Virus record (IMG/VR): IMGVR_UViG_3300037827_000653
Location: 1-34,876 of that record
Length of the DNA: 34,876 nucleotides
DNA from: a virus
Direction: 5' to 3' (one strand)
Shown: positions 29,953-34,876 of the stretch, one piece after another
Layout: each line of letters opens with the position of its first letter
How positions within the stretch are numbered: position 1 is the stretch's first letter
Notes under the pieces: model-generated
Database searches by the model: none
Told to the model about the DNA's origin: nothing
Seen by the model: only the letters and a program-made list of their open reading frames with translations
Made by a program: the position numbers and the translations under genes

Positions 29953-30366
29953 TTATGTACTTTTCTTTTGTAACATGTTCTGAATTTGCAGTAAAGTTTT
30001 TTGAATATCTGGAAGCAACATCATGAATCCTTTTATAGCGTATATTGCACTTTGTACGTCATTAAGTTCATTTTTTGATTGAGATTCAAGGATTTTTATT
30101 TTCTCATTAGTTTCATTTAATTGTTTTATCATTTCATCAATACCAATTTGTTCTTTTGTTTGAATTCTTATGGATTCTTCATAAACGGGGTTTGCAACAA
30201 AACAATTGCTTGTAAAATCAAATCGTAATGAAGATAAATCATTTGCTTCAGATACTTTAATTGCAGAATCTATTTCTCTTTTGGATATTAAATTATTTAT
30301 AAAAGCTTGATCGGCCTCAATAATGTTTATTATTTTTTCATTCTTATAAATACGATACGTAGACAT
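29953..30366 (-). CDS. Putative fibre A partner / assembly protein (137 aa)
   Basis: The gene starts 4 bases after the fibre A stop. The N-terminal 70 residues are a compact mixed domain (YRIYKNEKIINIIEADQAFI). The C-terminal half is a coiled coil (MIKQLNETNEKIKILESQSK) ending in GFMMLLPDIQKTLLQIQNML. The protein encoded after fibre B has the same kind of ending (GFLLMLPKIEKSISSIN). The shared C-terminus and equivalent positions suggest fibre-specific chaperones or capping proteins; this is inferred. Confidence 0.6.
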   Translation of the reverse strand: MSTYRIYKNEKIINIIEADQAFINNLISKREIDSAIKVSEANDLSSLRFDFTSNCFVANPVYEESIRIQTKEQIGIDEMIKQLNETNEKIKILESQSKNELNDVQSAIYAIKGFMMLLPDIQKTLLQIQNMLQKKST

Positions 30367-30370
30367 TCTT

Positions 30371-32767
30371 TTAAGACCTCTTGATATATTCGGTTATTAT
30401 AACGTAACCTGCACTACCGTTGCCGCCCGCTGCAGTAGAGCCTGTACTCGTGCAGGCTGCGCCACCGCCTCCAGCACCTACACCTGTAGCATTACTGCCT
30501 ATCTGGCTATTAATACCGCCGATTCCACCGCTGCCATATTGAGTAGATCCCCCCATACCGCCAACTATCGTTACCGAAGATGCCACTCCTGCACTAGAAC
30601 CAAAATTACCATATTGTCCAAAGCCTGTGATTATATTACCTGTACCGCTTGTTCCTCCAACGCCTGCGGCGCCGTTTTGTGCCGTAGCAGTGCCGCCACC
30701 TCCTGCGCCCTTTCCTATACATAAAGCACCGACCGAAGTGTCTCCACCAGCACTACCATTATTTGCGCCTGCCACACCCCCGTTGCCTCCAGCTCCAATA
30801 GTGACTACTTGCGAGGCACCAATAGCAGCGGCGGTTGCTACGTGTCTAGAATTACTCCCTGCTCCTCCTCCACCTGCCGTCCAATATTGCCCCACAGTAG
30901 CACTAGCAGTTCCACCACCACCACCTCCGCCTCCCCAACATTCGATAATGCAATAAACCATTCCTGTAGTAGGAGTATAAGTGCCTGAAACGGCAAAAAC
31001 TTGAGTTGTCACCTGATATAAACAAACATCAACTCCTAGATTAGCTCTTGAAGTAGCAGCACTAGAAACATCACTTAAATTATTTGTATTCGCTAATAAT
31101 GTACCCGACGTCGGTAATGTAACTGTAGTAGTATTACTTAGAGTAAATGTAGATGCAAATGCACCAGAAGTAGTAAAGTTTCCCCCCAACGTGATGGTTT
31201 TTCCTGTATTCGCTACTCCTGTCCCTCCATATTGACCAGCTATAACCCCTCCGTTCCACGCGCCGCTCGCAATAGTACCAGTGCTTGTAATATTACCTTG
31301 AACACCCGAAGGTAAGGTCGTGCCTATTGAGGGTATGCCTCCTGCTGAAGTAATTAACACTCCACTATTCGCTGTGGCTAATCCTGATAACACATTCGCT
31401 GCTGAGGAATATAATAGCTGATTTATCGTGGTCGTTGCTGGATAGGTTGCTGTTGACCACGCAGGTGCTGAGCTAGAGCCAGATTGTAATATCTGGTTCG
31501 CCGTCGCTGTCCCTGACAAGATCGCTCCCGTTGTCGCTGTGCTGTAGAAGATTCCACCGTTATTTGCCGTTAAGTTAGTGCTGGTGCCTCCATTTGCTAA
31601 ACTGATCGGTAATGTCGGTATTTGTGATGTCGTCGCAAGTGTGCCCGATGTCGGAAATGTCACGTTCGTCACTCCCGTCATCGTGAATGTACTCGCAAAC
31701 GCTCCAGATGTCGTTAAACTCCCTCCTAATGTTATCGTACTCGTCCCATTATTCACTCCAGTCCCACCATATATAGGCCCTATTAACGTCCCATTCCATA
31801 CCCCAGTCGTAATTGTCCCTATCGAAACTAAGCTCAGTAAAGAAGTTACCGCCGTATTAACCAATGTACCACTAGTAGGCAGCGTCACATTCGTCGGACC
31901 AGATGTCGTAAATGTTAATGAATTCGCTCCCGACGTGATTAACGCTCCCGCTGTAGAAATATTACCTCCCAACGTGATCGTGTTACTATTCGATACTCCT
32001 GTTCCCCCAAATGTCGCTGCTAGTGGTGTCGTCAGTGCGATAGTATTACCCATTTTCGTCAGCGGAGCTGTAACATTTATGTTGGCTGCGCTATTAAAGG
32101 CGCTAAATACTATAGGAGTCGTGCCAATTGTAAATGGGCCTGGGCCAGTTTCTATATATAAGATAGTGCCATTGACAGTACCGTTTATAATAATGGTATA
32201 GCTTCCTGCTACAACTTCCGATGGAGAAGAACTATCATAATCGGTAGCTCTAGTCAGCACCCAGTTCGTCGCTCCACTCCCTACCGTCGTTACTACGTAT
32301 ATCCCGTTCTGAAATGTACTAACCTGATCCTTTACCAATACTCGGTCATTCACAGATAGCGATACTCCGTCTATCGCTAGAGCTGCCTGAGTACCTGCAT
32401 TAGTTAATGTCGCCCCAACCCCAGACGCTCCATTACTGTATGTGACCGTCAACGCTGCAGTTGTAGCCACCACACACGATGTACGAGGAGATAATCCAGA
32501 ACTCAATGAATCAACGTATTGCTTGGTTGCTGCTCCCAATGCCGTGACAGGATCTGCGCTCAGTATTAGTGGACCAGTCATTGTGCTACCTGCTATATGT
32601 ACTAAAGCTGGTAGTGTAATATTGGTTCTAGAATTTGCTACATCATCTGCAAATGTATAATCAGAACCTATAAAATTCAATGTTTGTTCTGTTGGAAGTG
32701 TGCTGCCGTTTCCTTGAATCGTGGTAATAGTTCCCGAGGAACTGATAATTCTATTAAACTGCGCCAC
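30371..32767 (-). CDS. Tail fibre A with glycine-rich tip (798 aa)
   Basis: The start is GTG at 32767 (MAQFNRII). Residues 1 to about 525 match fibre B closely. They include a conserved N-terminal part (TMTGPLILSADPVTALGAAT, then KQYVDSLSSGLSPR) and a shaft of beta repeats. Three shaft units carry GGTGV-N----TITLGG followed by a PTSGTL end. The tip from about residue 605 is a glycine-rich domain (CIIECWGGGGGGGGTAS and later AGGGGAGSNS) ending GYVIITEYIKRS, like the Gly-rich receptor-binding tips of some phage fibres. It probably binds a different receptor from fibre B. Confidence 0.85.
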   Translation of the reverse strand: MAQFNRIISSSGTITTIQGNGSTLPTEQTLNFIGSDYTFADDVANSRTNITLPALVHIAGSTMTGPLILSADPVTALGAATKQYVDSLSSGLSPRTSCVVATTAALTVTYSNGASGVGATLTNAGTQAALAIDGVSLSVNDRVLVKDQVSTFQNGIYVVTTVGSGATNWVLTRATDYDSSSPSEVVAGSYTIIINGTVNGTILYIETGPGPFTIGTTPIVFSAFNSAANINVTAPLTKMGNTIALTTPLAATFGGTGVSNSNTITLGGNISTAGALITSGANSLTFTTSGPTNVTLPTSGTLVNTAVTSLLSLVSIGTITTGVWNGTLIGPIYGGTGVNNGTSTITLGGSLTTSGAFASTFTMTGVTNVTFPTSGTLATTSQIPTLPISLANGGTSTNLTANNGGIFYSTATTGAILSGTATANQILQSGSSSAPAWSTATYPATTTINQLLYSSAANVLSGLATANSGVLITSAGGIPSIGTTLPSGVQGNITSTGTIASGAWNGGVIAGQYGGTGVANTGKTITLGGNFTTSGAFASTFTLSNTTTVTLPTSGTLLANTNNLSDVSSAATSRANLGVDVCLYQVTTQVFAVSGTYTPTTGMVYCIIECWGGGGGGGGTASATVGQYWTAGGGGAGSNSRHVATAAAIGASQVVTIGAGGNGGVAGANNGSAGGDTSVGALCIGKGAGGGGTATAQNGAAGVGGTSGTGNIITGFGQYGNFGSSAGVASSVTIVGGMGGSTQYGSGGIGGINSQIGSNATGVGAGGGGAACTSTGSTAAGGNGSAGYVIITEYIKRS
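31730..31834. repeat. 105-bp exact repeat, copy in fibre A
   Basis: This stretch is identical over 105 bases to 34496-34600 in fibre B, in the same orientation, by direct base comparison. It encodes the shaft segment with GPIYGGTGVNNGTSTITLGG. Mismatches return at both ends. Further exact tracts of 50-70 bp lie on the N-terminal side. Confidence 0.9.
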
Positions 32768-32789
32768 GAAGTGTTTACCCCACTATGTA

Positions 32790-33347
32790 TTATTCTTCAA
32801 AATTTAATATTTTTAATTGTTTATTATTAGTCACAAGAATATGTGAAATTTCATTTATAGAGGATATTGATTTCTCTATTTTCGGTAACATTAATAAAAA
32901 GCCGTGTAATGCTTGAAATGCTCCTTCTATATTTTGCATAATCTTATAACAATTTTCTATATTCTTTTGTAAAGTCTCTATTTTAGCATCGTGAAAAGTA
33001 AATAAGTCTAATTCTTTCAAAGTGCCGTTATGCATAAGGTCTATGTATCTTGAAAAAGTAATTTCTGGATAACGACTTTTGTACATTAAGTATGAGGATT
33101 TAATGACAATATCAGCATCATATTGTTTCTCTAAGGCTTCTCTATCTTTAGAATATTTGTCAGTTTGTACTTCGTAATCGGTTACCTGATCCAGAGCCTC
33201 TTTTGTCGGCTTAGGTATAGATTCATTCTCCCATACAATACCATCATAGGGATCTTGCCAGGGTGTACCGTCAGATTGAGTATGAAAATAAGATACCCTT
33301 TGTATACCAGGGTATAAATATAAGATTTTATCAATATATGTAATCAT
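32790..33347 (-). CDS. Putative fibre B partner / assembly protein (185 aa)
   Basis: The ATG overlaps the fibre B stop (ATGA). The N-terminal part (TPWQDPYDGIVWENESIPKP followed by TKEALDQV) recalls tail-fibre assembly or capping proteins, which often carry W-D--IP-PT--EL. The middle is helical, and the C-terminus (GFLLMLPKIEKSISSIN) matches the ending of the fibre A partner. It probably helps fold or trimerise fibre B. The N-terminal domain differs from that of the A partner, as the two fibre tips also differ. Confidence 0.65.
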   Translation of the reverse strand: MITYIDKILYLYPGIQRVSYFHTQSDGTPWQDPYDGIVWENESIPKPTKEALDQVTDYEVQTDKYSKDREALEKQYDADIVIKSSYLMYKSRYPEITFSRYIDLMHNGTLKELDLFTFHDAKIETLQKNIENCYKIMQNIEGAFQALHGFLLMLPKIEKSISSINEISHILVTNNKQLKILNFEE

Positions 33348-34876
33348 GGTGTCGTCTCCGTTATACGTAAGGTTGTTACCATTGTTCCGCCATATAAACG
33401 CGCTCCAGCTTGACCATTCACAGTAATAGTTACAGCGCCACCAGGGCCTATTCTAAGTTTAAAGGTGGTGGCCGATGTTGTGCCTGCAGTCATGGTGTAT
33501 AACAGAGGTAAAGGCTCCATTGCTCCTACTGCTGTTAATCGGAGACCAGTTGTTGCTAAAGCATTGGCGGTACTATCTTGAAATAACGCCATAGCAGCAT
33601 CTCCAGTACTAGTAGCTCGAGCTATGTATGTTAAGGCTTCTATATGTAATTTATTACTTGAGCTTGAAGGGGTAATAGCCAAAGTTAAAACTTGATCACC
33701 TTCTGTATTCTGAGGGATTGTATCATCGGTAGGTATCTGTGTAGTACAAGTTGTTACTGTTGTTAATGTTGCCTCTTGAATTTGCACTATAGTTTTGCCA
33801 GTCATATTTGCTGAGGGCAATACTCCTGTGACACCATTAGTTAGATCTACTTGTGCCCATGCCGGATTATTAGTTGTACCAGTATTAGATAGATATTGTG
33901 TTGCAGTAGTGTTTTTAGCTAATTTACTTAATGTATTTGCCGCCGATGCATATAATATATCTCCTTGTGTATAGGTAGTTTGATTCGTTCCACCAAACCC
34001 TTCTGTTATTGCCGTACCATTCCATACTCCAGTTGCAATTGTTCCTAATGAGGTAATATTACCTTGTACAGCTGAAGGTAATGTGCTGCCAATTGAAGGC
34101 ACGCCTCCACTAGAGGTAATTAACACACCACTATTCGCCGTGGATAATCCTGATAACACATTCGCTGCTGAGGAATATAATAGCTGATTTACCGTAGTTG
34201 TCGCTGGATAAGTAGCGGTCGACCATGCAGGTGCTGAGCTACTGCCTGATAATAACATTTGATTCGCTGTAGCCGTCCCTGATAAGATCGCTCCCGCTGC
34301 GGCTGTGCTGTAGAAGATCCCTCCATTACTCGCCACTAAGCTCGCATTTGTACCGCCGTTAGTTAAACTCACAGGCAAAGCAGGTATTTGTGACGTGGTC
34401 GCAAGTGTGCCCGATGTCGGAAATGTCACATTCGTTATCCCCGTCATCGTAAATGTACTCGCAAACGCTCCCGATGTCGCTAAACTCCCTCCAAGTGTTA
34501 TCGTACTCGTCCCATTATTCACTCCAGTCCCACCATATATAGGCCCTATTAACGTCCCATTCCATACCCCAGTCGTAATTGTCCCTATCGAAACTAAGCT
34601 AGATAATGTCGTAACAGCCGTGTTAACCAACGTGCCACTAGTAGGCAGCGTCACATTCGTCGGACCAGATGTCGTAAATGTTAATGAGTTAGCTCCCGAC
34701 GTGATTAACGCTCCCGCTGTAGAAATATTACCTCCCAACGTGATCGTGTTACTATTCGATACCCCAGTCCCTCCAAATGTCGCCGCAAGTGGTGTCGTCA
34801 GTGCGATTACATTCCCGGTCTTTGTTATAGGGGCCGTAACACTAATATTAGCTGCACTATTAAACGCACTAAATAC
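33344..34876 (-). CDS. Tail fibre B, C-terminal part (gene continues across the contig ends)
   Basis: The frame is open to the right edge and begins VFSAFNSAANISVTAP, joining in frame to the fragment at 1-665 over the 8 shared bases. The shaft is nearly identical to fibre A down to VQGNITSLGTIATGVWNG. After that come FGGTNQTTYTQGDILYASA and a tip (about residues 580-729) with AATTVTT-like beta segments such as GDQVLTLAITPSSSSNKLHI and ending RITETTP. That tip resembles compact jelly-roll phage receptor-binding domains and lacks the glycine-rich sequence of fibre A. Confidence 0.85.
   Translation of the reverse strand, partial: VFSAFNSAANISVTAPITKTGNVIALTTPLAATFGGTGVSNSNTITLGGNISTAGALITSGANSLTFTTSGPTNVTLPTSGTLVNTAVTTLSSLVSIGTITTGVWNGTLIGPIYGGTGVNNGTSTITLGGSLATSGAFASTFTMTGITNVTFPTSGTLATTSQIPALPVSLTNGGTNASLVASNGGIFYSTAAAGAILSGTATANQMLLSGSSSAPAWSTATYPATTTVNQLLYSSAANVLSGLSTANSGVLITSSGGVPSIGSTLPSAVQGNITSLGTIATGVWNGTAITEGFGGTNQTTYTQGDILYASAANTLSKLAKNTTATQYLSNTGTTNNPAWAQVDLTNGVTGVLPSANMTGKTIVQIQEATLTTVTTCTTQIPTDDTIPQNTEGDQVLTLAITPSSSSNKLHIEALTYIARATSTGDAAMALFQDSTANALATTGLRLTAVGAMEPLPLLYTMTAGTTSATTFKLRIGPGGAVTITVNGQAGARLYGGTMVTTLRITETTP
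34496..34600. repeat. 105-bp exact repeat, copy in fibre B
   Basis: This is the second copy of the exact 105-bp direct repeat at 31730-31834, 2,766 bp away. Recombination between the copies would delete the fibre B tip, its partner gene and the start of fibre A, leaving one hybrid fibre with the A tip. Confidence 0.9.

Noticed and set aside
31578-32201. Long plus-strand open frame opposite fibre A (also 30627-30956 and 340-591)
   Set aside because: These mirror the low-complexity Thr/Gly/Pro-coding repeats of the fibre genes, have no ribosome site, and the true frame is clear from paralogue alignment.
30371-34876. Diversity-generating retroelement acting on the fibre tips
   Set aside because: No reverse transcriptase gene and no short template/variable repeat pair with adenine-specific changes are visible. 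The repeats are long and in shared shaft regions.
1-34876. Integrated prophage with host flanks
   Set aside because: No host-type gene or attachment duplication appears at the ends, and the ends join within a phage gene.
1-34876. CRISPR arrays, insertion sequences and tRNA genes
   Set aside because: No regularly spaced short repeats, transposase genes with terminal repeats, or foldable tRNA genes were seen by eye. A dedicated scan was not possible.

Overview
The window looks like one complete genome of a tailed bacteriophage with P22-like (podovirus) architecture, about 34.87 kb, and no flanking host genes. The first and last 8 bases are the same (ctaaatac). Joining the ends over them restores one uninterrupted 729-codon tail-fibre frame (33344 through the junction to 665) that matches a second, intact fibre gene at 30371-32767. 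The contig is therefore best read as a circular or circularly permuted genome cut inside a fibre gene. The DNA is AT-rich with good Shine-Dalgarno sites and sigma-70-type promoters. ParD-like and DUF1640-type cargo genes and a ProQ/FinO-domain gene suggest a proteobacterial host, but the host cannot be named from sequence alone.

Late module, minus strand, read from 18963 down to 1 and on from 34876 to 27809. It runs: small terminase, two tiny paralogous proteins, large terminase, P22-like portal, scaffold, major capsid protein, a small beta-rich virion protein, head-tail adaptor, collar-domain protein, a gp10-like tail protein, a coiled-coil protein and three putative ejection proteins, the last with a lytic transglycosylase domain. 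Then come beta-rich surface proteins and two paralogous tail fibres with different tips, each followed by its own putative assembly partner. Several small proteins, a membrane protein, a 3-TM holin and a GH24 endolysin end the module. No spanin was seen.

Inserted in reverse between capsid and scaffold (12557-13590) is a plus-strand cassette with its own near-consensus promoter. It encodes a ParD-like protein, two DUF1640-type coiled-coil membrane proteins and a 60-aa protein. It has the layout of a moron, cargo expressed independently of the lytic programme.

Early region (19.1-26.4 kb). A compact control site at 23696-23745 carries two overlapping sigma-70 promoters that face opposite ways and share their -10 bases. 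Rightward it drives two tiny membrane peptides, a YqaJ-type exonuclease, RecT and small proteins. Leftward it drives an unknown 140-aa protein, a ProQ/FinO-domain protein, a winged-helix-like protein, a dATP/dGTP-diphosphohydrolase-family protein and a lambda-O-like replication initiator candidate with 18-bp iteron-like repeats inside its gene. A VRR-NUC nuclease gene lies on the opposite strand beyond these.

Integration region (26.25-27.75 kb): an AlpA/excisionase-like HTH gene lies between two copies of a repeat that encodes a shared peptide. Beyond it are a terminator-like hairpin, a GC-rich structured element with 9-bp inverted arms (candidate recombinase core site) and a catalytic-domain-only tyrosine recombinase. 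No CI-type repressor, DNA polymerase, helicase or tRNA gene was recognised.
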